Shown piece by piece: positions 1 to 10,662 of a stretch of 64,000 bases of DNA (position 1 is its first letter; every line of letters starts with the position of its first letter). Origin of the DNA: DATMER01 sp963741305 (GTDB taxonomy: Bacteria > Acidobacteriota > Thermoanaerobaculia > Multivoradales > UBA5704); assembly GCA_963741305.1 (NCBI GenBank), contig CAVUHL010000002.1:1-64000 (forward strand), in the 5' to 3' direction. A program made the position numbers and the translations under genes. The notes under the pieces were generated by a model. That model saw nothing but the letters and a program-made list of their open reading frames with translations. It ran no database searches and was not told where the DNA came from.

Positions 1-77
1 ATGTTCTGCTGATTTACTGGACCGGTACATATCTCGCGGGAAGCAGTACACGGACGGGCGACCATTGCCTACCCCAA

Positions 78-98
78 AGTATTCGCCAGGCGAATACT
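78..98. repeat. Perfect 21-nt palindrome
   Basis: Ten-base arms around a single central A, with core TTCGCCAGGCGAA. The same 13-base core recurs at 136-152, inside the last codons of the neighbouring minus-strand gene. This could be an operator, a REP-like unit or a transcript-end hairpin; there is no U-tract to make it a classical terminator. Confidence 0.5.
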
Positions 99-130
99 CC
101 TTCGCCCGCGAATGAGAAGTCACGGCTCCC

Positions 131-712
131 TTAAAGTTTCGCCAGGCGAAACATTCGCTCCCAGCGGTTCCGGAGGGCCGGAGCGGGCAGCCCTACGGCG
201 GCATTGCGTGATATGGCCGGCGACCTTGCGCTGGTCAGCGTGCCAGTATCCGCAGAGAGCGCAAGCAGCGTGCGCTGGTAGCGGCGCTGGAGCGAGATCA
301 GCAGCGCTGACAGCGCGCTAACCTTTCGCTCGCAGCGCGTTGACTTCCGCTTCGAGCGCGCTACGCTCGCTTCCTCCTCCTCAACGCGTCGCAGCAGGTG
401 GGCCTCATAGGATTGCGGCAGTCGCTCGGAGTCGCGGACGACATCGGCCCATAAACAGCCGCAGACGCAAAGCGTGGAGAGCAACCCGAGCCCCGCTCCC
501 CAAGCGACCTGTAGCCGAGGCGAGCCCAGGATCTCCCACACGGGCACCGCTTCGAGGCCGGAGATCGAGAGGGGCACGATGAGGGCATTCAGCAGTACGG
601 TGATCGCAACCCAGACAACCGCCAGACCGGCGTGCCTGCGGGAGACCCGGCGACGCCGACGTAGACCTCGGCTAAACCGACCAGGACTGCCAACGCCGCC
701 GAACTGAGCCAA
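131..712 (-). CDS. Hypothetical two-TM protein
   Basis: A 193-residue protein of unrecognised family. A strongly basic N-terminus (residues 14-27, rich in Arg) is followed by two hydrophobic stretches at about residues 29-53 and 66-88, so it is probably a small inner-membrane protein. Residues 100-165 are charged and helical, consistent with a cytoplasmic coiled region. The last codons overlap a palindrome whose 13-base core is also found just downstream. No neighbours suggest a function. The coding call rests on the hydrophobicity pattern and length only. Confidence 0.45.
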   Translation of the reverse strand: MAQFGGVGSPGRFSRGLRRRRRVSRRHAGLAVVWVAITVLLNALIVPLSISGLEAVPVWEILGSPRLQVAWGAGLGLLSTLCVCGCLWADVVRDSERLPQSYEAHLLRRVEEEEASVARSKRKSTRCERKVSALSALLISLQRRYQRTLLALSADTGTLTSARSPAISRNAAVGLPAPALRNRWERMFRLAKL

Positions 713-832
713 AGGAGGGACGCTCGGGTATCGATGTTTCGGTGATCGTTCCGTACGCGGCTCACTGCATATGAGAGCGAGGTAAGCGGTTGCCTTCGTG
801 TCCGGGGGGGTGGTGCAGCGGGAGCTAGCCAG

Positions 833-871
833 TGCTATGTATTACGCGGCTCCGCCGCTCCATACATAGCA
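833..871. repeat. Hairpin with perfect 10-bp arms
   Basis: TGCTATGTAT at 833-842 pairs perfectly with ATACATAGCA at 862-871, enclosing a GC-rich loop that can itself fold. There is no T-run after it. It may be a small RNA-forming or repeat element. Confidence 0.45.
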
Positions 872-988
872 GCTTGCCCGCATTCGCGCTGCGCGCTCAA
901 GCGGGGAAGAAATGGCCTCGCCCTCTCGGTTAATCGAATCTTCCAGCAATGTCCAGAACCGAGGGTTCGTTTTAGCAGCAGTCAGCGA

Positions 989-1105
989 AAAACCTGGCAG
1001 TGGGCGCTTCCGCTGGTGTGTGTTTCCAGGCGCGCCTTGGTGCGCCTTCGGTTCTACAGGCTGCATTTCGCAGACTGTCGAACACAGCTTGCACTGCCAG
1101 GTTTT
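989..1105. repeat. MITE-like element with 14-bp inverted ends
   Basis: AAAACCTGGCAGTG (989-1002) is exactly inverted at 1092-1105, bounding 117 bp without a gene. Size and symmetry fit a miniature inverted-repeat element or a long hairpin. I could not identify a clear target duplication. Confidence 0.4.
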
Positions 1106-1436
1106 CAAGGACTCCGGACATCCTCGGAATTCTGGCAGAGATCCCCGATGCGCGGGGTGAGAGGTGTTTCACCTACCTGAGTCGCGACGCATCGGGCAAG
1201 ACTAGCTCTCGTGCCAAACACGAGTGTTCCGCGGCACTCCAACGCCTCAAATGCCTATCTGGACTCCTCCGTCAAGGCCAAGGGGGGCGGGGGAACCCTC
1301 TGCTCTTTTCGGAGGCGGCTGCTCCCCCCGTCGGCACAGTCCTCGAACACTGCGGGAGCCGCGGAGCTGTCAAGGCCGGCGATGCCGCCGGAGGGAAGCC
1401 TTCAACAGCTCCGCGAACTCCCGCGGTACGCTCTCC

Positions 1437-1632
1437 TTAGACGGGGGGAGCCGAGAGGATTGGGTGGGGGAAGACGAGGCGCCGACGAGAGCGGGTTGCC
1501 TTTCGGCGAAGAAGCGAAGGAACTGACTCCGGGGTAAGCCGGTGGGACTCGAAGACCCTTTCCCGGCTGCCGGGACACGGCGATCTGGAAGACGCTTTTG
1601 GCCAGGTCAACTGCGATGGTCGTAGACTCCAT
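1437..1632 (-). pseudogene. IS110-family transposase fragment
   Basis: Starts with an ATG at 1632 behind a GGAGGAG ribosome site. The first residues, TTIAVDLAKSVFQIAVS, are the N-terminal DEDD-type start typical of IS110 transposases, with the first catalytic Asp in AVDLAK. After about 25 residues the frame shifts; the following frame (RLTPESVPSLLRRK) matches the usual next segment. No DEDD catalytic remainder, Tnp20 domain or element end is visible, so about 330 of the usual roughly 400 residues are missing. A dead remnant, beside an integrase. Confidence 0.7.
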
Positions 1633-1831
1633 GGTGGACTTCTCCTCCGGTTCGTCCGGCGACTCTGGTACACCCGATGCCGTACACAGTCGCAAGAGGA
1701 GTCCCATTCCATCCCGTCTGTGCGGCGAGGGGTGGGGGGAACCCGGTAGAGGGTCCCGCGGGGGGGCGATGGGCTCCGGACCGCTGCACCAAAAGGGTTC
1801 GGTGCGCGGTCGGGGGCTTTGCGTGGGAGGT

Positions 1832-2299
1832 TTAGGTGTGCCTCCGATCAGGGGCCTCCCTGGTGCACGTCAAGCACCTTCGGCAGATTCCCAGAGCATT
1901 TTCAAATTGTTTACAAAAAAGATCGAATATCTCAAGATTGTCTTTCCGCGTTACAATGAAGGTTGGCCCACAGTGGACCTTCTCATTGATGAGGTACATC
2001 TCGACCCTACAAATGCCGCCTTCTTCGTCTTTGTCTATAATCATTAATCTATAAGGGGTGATGAATTTTTTCTGCAACTTTAATTTAAACTTGCTTTGCT
2101 CGGGAGAGTGAGCATGATATTGTTGTAAGCATCTTTCAATGCGCTTGAACGCCGGTTCGTGCTGCTGATCAGTTCCTAGATAATGATGGAAACTCCCAAG
2201 TCTGGATTTTGTGGATGAGCCATAAGAAGTCGAAACCTCCATCCGGCCGCCACCTTTTTTATTCGATGGGACTGCGAATTCTGGAGTTGGAACCAACAT
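1832..2299 (-). CDS. Hypothetical protein in AT-richer patch
   Basis: About 155 residues, no recognised family. I chose ATG 2299 because a GGAG lies just upstream; a TTG at 2308 would add three residues. Composition is Lys- and Phe-rich with lower GC than the surroundings, which suggests foreign origin. The middle reads like an alpha/beta fold (alternating hydrophobics around YRLMIIDKDEEGGICRVEMY). It lies between an IS110 remnant and an integrase, so cargo of an integrated element is plausible. Confidence 0.4.
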   Translation of the reverse strand: MLVPTPEFAVPSNKKGGGRMEVSTSYGSSTKSRLGSFHHYLGTDQQHEPAFKRIERCLQQYHAHSPEQSKFKLKLQKKFITPYRLMIIDKDEEGGICRVEMYLINEKVHCGPTFIVTRKDNLEIFDLFCKQFENALGICRRCLTCTREAPDRRHT

Positions 2300-2714
2300 C
2301 TTCTCCAAACTTGGGCCGGTAACTATAACCTCTTCTCGCCTTACGGATCAACTTCTCGGTCTCCGCTGCATTTCTGTGTCGATTGTCACGAATGAATATG
2401 CGAGTTGGTGTGATGTCCGGACGTGAACTTTTGTTTTGCTCTGATCCAGGTCACTAATGCGGTCAAGAGTATAACTGCCAAGGCCAGCAGCTATTTGAAT
2501 AACGAATTCTTTCAAAACAATCCTCCTGAATATTATTACATGATTTATGCTTCTTGGGATAAGATATATCCTCTAACTCGCCTTTCGAGTACCAGGCGCA
2601 TATACTTTATGCGCCTGTTTTGATAGATCTCCGATACTCGCTCGTAGGCTATCAAGATCCTGAAAAACTATGCAGGGCCTTCGTCTGCGACCCTTTATCT
2701 TGCTGATGCGCGAA
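2300..2714. other. AT-rich intergenic stretch
   Basis: About 400 bases of clearly lower GC than the flanks. No gene is recognised; a 66-residue open frame on the plus strand has no family features. Probably part of the same foreign segment as the preceding hypothetical gene. Confidence 0.4.
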
Positions 2715-4064
2715 TCATCTTATGCGAGTTCCGTATCCGGCAGCGTCAACGCGGTGAGTTGACTTGGTGGTTTGGAGTCGGTGCAACTTTTCCTGCCACC
2801 GGCTCAGGGCAGCCTTCCTCTCGGGCCAGTAATCGTAGAGGTTGTAGACGCCCTCAATCTCGCCCTTGGCGTGGTTGAGCAGGGCCTCGGCCACCGCCTC
2901 CGTCACCCCCAAAGAGGCAATGTGCGTCCGACCCGTCCTCCGAAGATCGTGCGGCCTCACATCCGCAAGGCCGGACAGACGCCGAAACTCCGCGTTCGCT
3001 GTCTTCAGCGGTTCTGGGTATTCCTTCGCCGCCTTCGCTGGCCAGAACAATGAGCCAGCCCCTCCCACCTCCCGGCACCGTCAGTCAAGATCTCCTCCAG
3101 CGGACCACTCAGCGGAATCAGGAAGTCCCGCCCGTTCTTGCTGTCCCGGATGCACCACACCCTCTCCCCGTTCAACACAATCAGATCCTGCAGCCGTCAC
3201 CGAGGCCGCCTCCCCCGGCCGGCACATGCTGTAGAGGATCACCCGGTAGACATCCGCCGCCTTGCGGTTCTTCAGCCGCTCCAGCGTCTCCAGCGTCGTC
3301 TTCAACTCCGCGTCCGTCAGCCAACGGTCCCGCTTGCCCTTCCTCACCGTGATCCTGACTCCCTGCACCGGGTTGACCGGCAGGTGCCAGTGGGACCGCC
3401 CATGCTCGTACACCACCGAGAACACCTGCCGGACCGAGCGCGCGCTCTGCGGTGCTCTTCTCTCCACGAGCGAGAGGTAGGAGCGCACGTCCTGTGAGGT
3501 GATCTCCGAGGGCAAACGATGTCCGAACACCTGCGCCAGTATCCTGGCCGTGGCCTTGTAGCTCATCAGCGTCCGTGGACTCAGGTTGGGCAGAGCCTGG
3601 TAGAGGAGATAGTCTGCCACCAGAGCGGCGAAGCTTCCCTCTCGGTAGCCTTCCGGGAAGACGCTGCGAATCGGCTCCGGCACGGCTTCCGGGGCGAGGC
3701 GCTGCGCCGCCTGCGGGATGACTTCTCGGGTCTCCTGTGGATCGAGGCCCTTGGCCAACTCGCCACGGAACACGTCGTAGGCGCGCTCGAACTGTGCCAG
3801 CGTCATGGGGAGGAGGTCTTTTCGGCCTTCAGTCGGCCGCTCCGGCCGCCGACCCGAGGGGTGATAGCCGAAGTAGACCCGGCGTTGCTTGAGCTGGCCC
3901 TTCTCATCGCGAGCGATAGGAGAGCGGTAGAGGTAGAACCAGATCTTGACCCCCAGAGGCGACAACCTCAGGCCTGCGGCCGGCGTCTTCTCATGTAGGA
4001 TGTCGATCTGGGTTCGGGGTTTGGCGAGACTCTGAATCTTCTTTTCCGTCAGCTTGACTCTCAT
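2715..4064 (-). CDS. Tyrosine integrase, P4/DUF4102 type (frameshifted)
   Basis: Site-specific recombinase of the phage P4-like integrase class. The N-terminal arm-binding domain (about residues 1-110, with the usual MRVKLTEKKI start) is followed by a core-binding helical domain and the catalytic domain. Visible catalytic parts: box I Arg in YSMCRPGEA, box II in RPHDLRRTGRTH (H-x-x-R), and the nucleophile Tyr region VYNLYDYWPER. The catalytic domain is interrupted by two frame changes, near 3210 and near 3070; all three pieces are collinear and cover a normal 440-450-residue family length. Either sequencing indels or a decayed integrase. No tRNA lies next to it, so its attachment site is not evident. 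It probably marks one edge of the island that carries the CHAT protein. Confidence 0.85.
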
Positions 4065-4474
4065 CAGTTCGGCCTCCCGTTGCCTGGGCTTGCTGCGTTG
4101 TGGTGACCTGGTAGGTTGCAGGTAACGGGGGGCCTTGTCAACTTCACGACAGCACCGGACATAGCCGGATAACTATGGAATGAAAGTGCCTGATTCCTCA
4201 ACGTTTAGGAGAGAATTCTGGACACTCCCGGGCACCCTCGGCCCCCCTTCCCTCCCTTGCCGGGAGAAGAGGGGCTTGAAGGCCCCTGGCCTGGCTCCTC
4301 CTTTTGCTTTTCTCCCTCTTCTCCCGGCGGGAAGGGAGTGCGGATGGGAGAAGAGGGCCGGGGTGATGAGGGCTTGGCAGCGGCGGAGAGGGCAGGGCAC
4401 ATTGCGAGCGAGGTAGACATCCCCAGCCTCACCTCGTTACAGTCAAGAAGAAACCACGCGAGCCGATCGCCCTT
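4065..4474. other. Intergenic region upstream of CHAT gene
   Basis: Divergent spacer between the integrase and the CHAT gene. It contains an imperfect purine/pyrimidine-rich inverted repeat (around 4255-4360, arms rich in TCTCCCGGCGGGAAG-like sequence), resembling GC-rich dispersed repeats seen elsewhere in the window. No promoter stands out. Confidence 0.35.
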
Positions 4475-7400
4475 GTGAACGACCTCCGCGTCCTCTTCGC
4501 GCCCGCTGCAGACACGGGCTACCGCGCCTGGCTCACCGATGCCGGGGGCCGCAGGCGCGGGGTCGAGGTCCCGTTCACGCCCTTCCTCACCGAGGAGGAC
4601 TACGAGGACCTGCGCTGGTATCTGGAAGAGTACATGGATCTGCCCGATGGCGGAGCCGTCGTCCGGGCGCAGCGCATCGAACGGCAACTCGGGCGATGGG
4701 GCCGCGGACTGCACGACGCCCTGTTCTCGGCGCACGGAGAACCGCGATCTCCTGAAGGAGCTCCTCGAAGGTCCCGAGCCGCGCCGAGCTGACCATCGCC
4801 ACCCGGGACCCGGCGCTGCTGCGGCTGCCGTGGGAGCTGATGGCCGACGAGGCGGGCAGCCTCGCGCAGCGCGTGTCCGTGCGCCGGCAGTTGGAGGAGC
4901 CGGAGGAGACCCCGCCGCGCCCGGCGCAGCTCCCGCTGCGCATCCTCTACATCGTCAGCCGGCCGGCCGATGCGGGCTTCATCGACCCGCGGCTCACGGC
5001 GAAGGCGCTCTTCGACTGCCCTCGACCCGCTCGGCGGCAGCGTGCGCGTGGATTTCTGCCGTCCGCCCACGCTGGCGCGCATGGAGGAGATGCTGCGCGA
5101 CGGCCAGCAGGCCGGCGACCCCTACGACCTCGTCCACTTCGACGGCCACGGCACCTTCCTGCCGCAGTCGCAGATCGGCGCGCTGTGCTTCGAGAAGCCC
5201 GACGACGGCTCCGGCGCCTCCGAGACCGACCTCGTCCCGGCCGACCGGCTCGGCGATCTGCTGGCGAGCTACAGCATCCCGCTCGTGGTGCTCGAAGCGT
5301 GCCGCAGCGCCACGGTGGGCAAGACCGCCGTCTTCCGCTCCGTCGCGCCGCGCCTGATCCAGGCGGGCGTCGGCAGCGTGCTCTCCATGGGCCACGCCGT
5401 CCACGTCGAGGCCGCGCGGCTGCTGCTCGACCGCTTCTACCGCGAGCTGGTCCGCGGCACCACCATCGGCCAAGCCGTGGCCGAGGCCCGCAAGGCGCTG
5501 CTCGTCCACTCCGGCGCGCTGGATCGAATCCGGCCCCGGGGGCGCACCATCGAGCTGCGCGACTGGTTCCTGCCGCACCTCTACCAGCGCGCGGCGGATG
5601 ACGCGCTCGTCCCGCCCGACGCCGCCCGGCAGCAGCCGGTGCGGCAGTTCGATGTCTTCCTCAGCCACAATCACAACGACTCCGCCCGCGTCGAGGCGCT
5701 CGCCCGCCAGCTGGCGGAAAAGCACGGCCTGCGCGTGTGGCTGGACAAATGGGAGTGCGGTCCCGGCAAGCTGGAGCCGCAGTGCGAGAGCGGGCATCCG
5801 AGAACAGCCGCTTCACCGTCGTCGCCGGCTCGCAACGCCGCGCTGGAGTCGAAGTGGGTGCAGTGGGAGATCGATCAAGCACCACGAGCTCGAATCCTGA
5901 AGGAGACCGGCTGATCCCGATCAAGTTCGAGCCGCTCGATCTCCCGCCGAACTGGATGCCCTGCTCTGGGTGGATTTCACCGATCCCGCCGCAGGACGCA
6001 GACAACGCCGCGTACCTCGCCCGGCTCATCCGCAGCGCCGACGCCGAGGACGCCCGCCGCCGCCGCGGTTTCCGCAGCCGCCGCGCAACGCGATGAATCC
6101 GGCCCTTTCCCGCCTCCGCCGCAGTATGGCTTCCAGGGCCGGGCGCGGGAGCTGTACGAGTTGGAGCGCTGGTTCCGGTCGCAGCGCGGCATCGTGCTGC
6201 ACGCCATGGGCGGCATGGGCAAGACCACGCTCGCCACCGAGGCCGCGCACTGGTGGACGCGCAGCGGCTTGTTCCGCGACGGCGCCTGCTTCCTCAGCTT
6301 CGAGCAGTTCGCCAGCGCCGACCGCGTGGTGCAGGTGCTCGGCGAGTACCTGCGACGGGCCGAAGTTCGAGCAGCTCCCCGCCGTCGAGCAGCGCCGCCG
6401 CGCCATCGAGCTGTTCCAGCAGAAGGACGTGCTCATGGTCTGGGACAACTTCGAGAGCGCCCTGCCGCAGTTCAATGACGGACGCCGCCGCGCACGCCAG
6501 CCCCTACACCGACGACGAGCGCCGCCGCCTCGCCGAGCTGTTCCGCGATCTCACCACCGGCCCGGGAAGGGCTGCCTGCTCGTCACCTGCCGTCCTGGCG
6601 ACACCGGCCTGCCCGGCGCGCAGCGGTACGAGCTGCAGGCCTGGCCCGCGCCGACAGCCTGTGGCTGCTCGCGACGCATCCTGAGGCGCGACGGCCTTAC
6701 CCTCGCCGATCCACGGCTGAGCCGCGACAAGCTCGATCCGCTGCTGCGACGATCTGGCCGATCATCCGCTCTCGCTGGAGCTCGTCGGCCCGCATCTGCG
6801 CACCCTCACGCCCGAGCAGATCCGCGCGGACTTCGGCGAAGCTCCTCGCCGAGTTCCAGCAGGAGGCTCCCGAGAGGAGCGAAACACATCCCTGCTCGCC
6901 TCCCTGGAGTTCTCCCGCCGCCACCTGAGCGCCGCCGCCCGCGAGGCCCTGCCCTGGCTCGGCCTCTTCAGCGGCGGGGTGTTCGAGGACAATCTGCTCG
7001 ACGTGAGCCAGACTCGCGCCGGAGGCCTGGGAGCCCATCCGCGCGGAGCTGGAAGGCATCGCCCTCCTGCGCACGGAGGACGACATCCAGATCGGCGGCC
7101 GCCCCTTCCTGCGCTTCCACCCCACCCTCGCCTCTGCCGCTGCCGATCCCGCCCTCGCGCAGAACGCCGGAGATCCGGCAGCGCTTCATCGGCGTCTATC
7201 TTGCCCTCATGCAGGCGCTGGACAGAGGCGCTGACATGGCTCGCAGTCCGCGCGCCGCGCTGGAAATCCTGGACCGCGAGGAGACGAACTACCGCACCGC
7301 CGTCCGGTGGGCCGTGGCCGATCAGCAACTCCCGGCCGCGGCGGCTCTGGGCAACACGTTTCGCGCTTATCTGGAAAGGTCCGGCCGCCTCCGCGAACGC

Positions 7401-8921
7401 GATGCCTGGGTGCAGTGGCTAAAGGACGCGGTGGCGCAGACAGGGCTTCACGGAGGAAGCCGCCAACTACGAGCGGGAGCACGCCTGGACGCTCTTCACC
7501 CAGGGCGATCCGCAAGGCGCGGTGGATCAGCTCCAGGCCCTCATCGAGCGCCTCCGCCACACCACGGAGTTCGATCCCGCGTTTCAGTTGGCGATGGCGA
7601 TCGGCGACTGCTGGGCCGGGTGCTGAACGACTGCGGTGCCTCCGCGCAAGCCATCCCTATCCTGCGGGAGGCCGTTGGCCTCTGGGAGGCGCTTGGTGGA
7701 GAAGGCTGGGGCCAGTCCTGGGAGCAGCTTCTCGCCTCCGCCCGAGCACGCGAAGGCCGCGACCGAACTGGGCAACCTCTCCGCCACGATGGGCGATCTG
7801 GCCAATGCGCTTAGCGCGCCGGCCAGCACGACGAGGCTTTGGCCATATCGCGAAGAAGGCATGTCAGATTCACGAGACGCTGGGCAATCAGCCGCGATGT
7901 CGCTGCCGGCCACGGTCAGATGCGCCAGTATCCTCATGGCAGCGGGCCGCTACGACGAGGCCGATGCCCGCTACGATCTGGCCCTCGCCGCCGCCCGCCA
8001 GGCTGGGGACAAGGAACTGGAGGGAACGATTCTCCAGCATCAGGGCAGGCTCGCCGACGATCGCAATCAACTCGAGCGCGCGAGCCGCCTCTACCAGCAG
8101 GCGCTCCAGCGCTTTCAGGAGGCGGGTAATCACGGGCGCAATGATGCGGACCTACAATCTCCTCGGCGTGGTCGAACAGAAGGCTGGCCGCCTGGCCGAG
8201 GCGCGAGCTTGGTACGAGAAATCGCGCGAACTGGCCGTGCAATTGAAGGATCAGGTCGGCCTCGGCGAAGCCGCTCAGAACATCGGCATCGTCTGGCAAC
8301 TGGAAGGCGAAGCCGCCCGCGAGCGGGGCGACGAGCCCGCCGCCCGGCGGCATTTCGAGGAAGCCCGCCGCTCTGTGGAGGAAAGCCTGCGGATCATGCA
8401 GGCTCTCGGCAACAAGCCACGCGAAGCCGACTCATGGAGCGAACTCGCACGAGATCCACCTTCTCCTCGGCGACCTCGCCGCCGCCGAACGCCACGCCCA
8501 CGAAGCCCGCCAGATCCACGAATCCCTCGGCCTCAAGGAAGCTTGGAAGAACTACAACACCCTCTCCGAGATCGCCCAAGCCCGCGGCGACACCGCCGCT
8601 GCCGCCGAGTGGGCCAAGAAGCGCGATGACCTGCTCGCCGAGCTTGAACGCCGCGCGGGAGGGGGCGGTGGCATGCCGGCCCAGATGCTCAAGGCATTGC
8701 AAGCGCTGACCCTCGCTTGTGCACAAGCTGGCTTTGGGGAGGGCAGCCTCGGGCCCGATGTGGAAGAAGCGCTTGCACAGCTTGCCGGAATGCGGACCCC
8801 GTTTCCTGAGCTCGCCGCGTTTCTCCGCGAGATGGCGGCGGGGCGGGTGGGGCCGATTCCGGAGGGGTTGCCGGGGGAGCTTCGGGAGGGGTTGGAGGAG
8901 TTGGTGAAGGCGCTCTCGTAG
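4475..8921 (+). CDS. CHAT-TIR-STAND NTPase-TPR protein (frameshifted)
   Basis: One long locus of about 1,480 residues, readable through many single-base indels. Order: N-terminal region (about 1-105); CHAT caspase-like protease (about 105-375) with catalytic His in YDLVHFDGHGTF and Cys in LVVLEACRSA; TIR domain (about 390-500) beginning QFDVFLSHNHND with the conserved WLDKWE Glu motif; STAND/NB-ARC-like NTPase (about 545-800) with Walker A GMGGMGKTTLA and Walker B-like VLMVWDNFE; helical TPR array (about 880-1400) such as AARQAGDKELEGTI and AGRLAEARAWYEKSRELA; short C-terminal tail. GTG 4475 is the first start ahead of the conserved part. This is a bacterial NLR-like layout: TPR sensor, NTPase switch, and two candidate effectors (protease and NADase). 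It lies next to an integrase, which favours a defence role by inference. Most breaks are +1 duplications (for example GAG read as GAAG), so the native gene may be intact. Confidence 0.8.
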
Positions 8922-8989
8922 GGCTCTTCGTGCGGCTTTGAGACATAGGGGCGCTGAGGGCTCTGCTCCGCCCTGCAAAGCCAGCCTTT

Positions 8990-9475
8990 CGCCCCGTGCT
9001 GCGAGAGGCTGGCCCCGCGTTGCGGATCCCTGCCTTCCCGAAGCCGGCGTCCGGACCTGCGGGGCGAAGCACCAGCCCCACGGGGCGAGCTTGTGGGCCG
9101 CGGGGCGAGCCGCCGGACCTGGGACGTGAGGGTTTCGACCTGCGGGGCGAAGATCTCGCCCCTCGGCTCCGGGGCTTGCCCCACGGGGCCGACCGTCGGA
9201 CCTCCGGCGCCAGCGTTTGGACCTGCGGGGCGGACCGCTCGCCCCGCGGCCGAGCGTCTCGCCCCAGAGGGCAAGAGACAGGCACCTCGGGGCGAATCGT
9301 TGGACCTTCGGCGTGAGCCGCTCCGCCGGGTTGTGGCCCATCGGCCCCGCGGGGCGAACGTCCGGCGTCTCGGCGTGAGCCTCTCGACCCACGGACCGGG
9401 CGCTCGCCCCTGGGGGCGAAGGCCTCGCAGATTGGGGCGAACGCCCGGCACCTCGGGGCGAGAAGGGCAGATCGC
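8990..9475. repeat. Degenerate 21-bp-period tandem repeat
   Basis: The word GGGGCGA, usually inside ACCTGCGGGGCGAA, recurs about every 20-22 bp, for example at 9061, 9082, 9102 and 9143, then less regularly to about 9475. Roughly 20 degenerate copies. Because the unit is a multiple of three, all minus-strand frames stay open, giving heptad-like peptides such as FAPQVETLTSQVRRLAPR. I treat it as a non-coding minisatellite lying between the CHAT gene and the serine hydrolase. Confidence 0.65.
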
Positions 9476-9507
9476 AAGGAGATTCGAGCGGGCTACAATC
9501 CTCGGCC

Positions 9508-10655
9508 ATGATGAACGGCTCTTGGGAACGGCTGCCACGGACGAGGAGCGCCATCGAGGAGGGCATCCGCAACCAGCTCCATCTGGGGGCCCAGCTCTAC
9601 GTTTCCCTGCGCGGCGAGACGGTGGCGGACGCGGCCCTGGGCGAGAACCGGCCCGGCGACCCGCTCACCCCGGACCATCTCATGCTCTGGCTCTCCTCCA
9701 CCAAGCCCCTGGGGGCCGTGGCCGTGGCCCAGCTCTGGGAGCGGGGACGGCTGGAGTTGGATGACCCCGTGGCGCGGCACGTCCCCGAGCTCGCGGTCCA
9801 TGGCAAGGAAAGCATCACCCTCCGCCATCTCCTCACCCACACCGCCGGCATCCGGATGCTGGACGTGGGATGGCCCGACCGCTCCTGGGAGGAGATCGTG
9901 GCGAAGATCTCCGCCATGAAGCCCGAGCCCCGCTGGACGCCCGGCGAGAAGGCGGGCTATCACACCTCCTCGAGCTGGTTCATCCTGGGCGAGGTGATCC
10001 GGCGGGTGGACGGCCGTCCGTTCTCCGTCTACGTCCGCCAGGAAATCTGTGAGCCGCTGGGGATGGTGGACTCCTGGGTGGGCATGCCGCCCGAGCGCTT
10101 CCTCTTCTACAAGGGCGTGGGGGCGCTCGGCGCGATGTGGAACACCGAGAAGACCGAGATCCGATCCCACGGCTGGGATACGGAGGAGCGTTGCGTCCGT
10201 CCCAACCCCGGAGCCAACGGCTACGGCCCCATGCGCGAGTTGGGACGCTTCTACGAAATGCTCCTCGGCCGGGGCATCCACAACGGCCGGCGCCTCCTCA
10301 CCCCCAGACCGTGGAAGCCATCACCGCCCGCCACCGGGCCGGCATGGTGGACGCCACCTTCAAGCATGTGCTGGACTGGGGGCTGGGCGTGATCCTCAAC
10401 TCCGTCCAGTACGGCGCCGAGACCGTCCCCTACGGATACGGCCACCACGCCTCCTACCGCACCTTCGGCCACAGCGGATACCGGTCTTCGACCGGCTTCG
10501 CCGATCCCGAACGCGGCTTGGTAGTCGCCCTGGCCTTCAACGGCACGCCCGCGAACGACGCCCACGAGCGGCGGATCCGGACGGTGCTGGATGCGGTCTA
10601 CGAGGATCTGGGGCTCCTCTTGCCTGGGAGCGCCGGCGTCCCGCCGGCCTTCTAA
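9508..10655 (+). CDS. Serine hydrolase, beta-lactamase/class C family
   Basis: About 380 residues, penicillin-binding/esterase fold. Catalytic SxxK is SSTK in WLSSTKPLG (near residue 64), the YxS/N position is in GYHTSS, and the C-terminal HSG motif is in FGHSGY. No signal peptide, so probably cytoplasmic (esterase EstB-like or D-aminopeptidase-like) rather than a secreted beta-lactamase. One frame change near 10305 is explained by one C missing from a C-run. A TACAAT lies about 12 bases before ATG 9508. The last residues (GSAGVPPAF) are encoded by a dispersed GC-rich repeat also present at 59933-60021, so the C-terminus has been extended by a repeat. Confidence 0.85.
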
Positions 10656-10662
10656 CTTGTTC

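Larger units (their letters stand above)
713..1430. other. Gene-poor stretch with small inverted repeats
   Basis: No convincing gene is seen over about 700 bases. The stretch holds two inverted-repeat structures (833-871 and 989-1105) and leads into an IS110 remnant. Open frames here overlap on both strands without recognisable domains. Confidence 0.4.

Noticed and set aside
8990..9475. CRISPR array
   Set aside because: Units are about 21 bp, degenerate and head-to-tail with no unique spacers, and no cas gene is near.
8394..9572. Long minus-strand frames of 260-390 residues
   Set aside because: They run antisense over the CHAT C-terminus and through the 21-bp repeat, which keeps all three frames open. 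No domain is visible.
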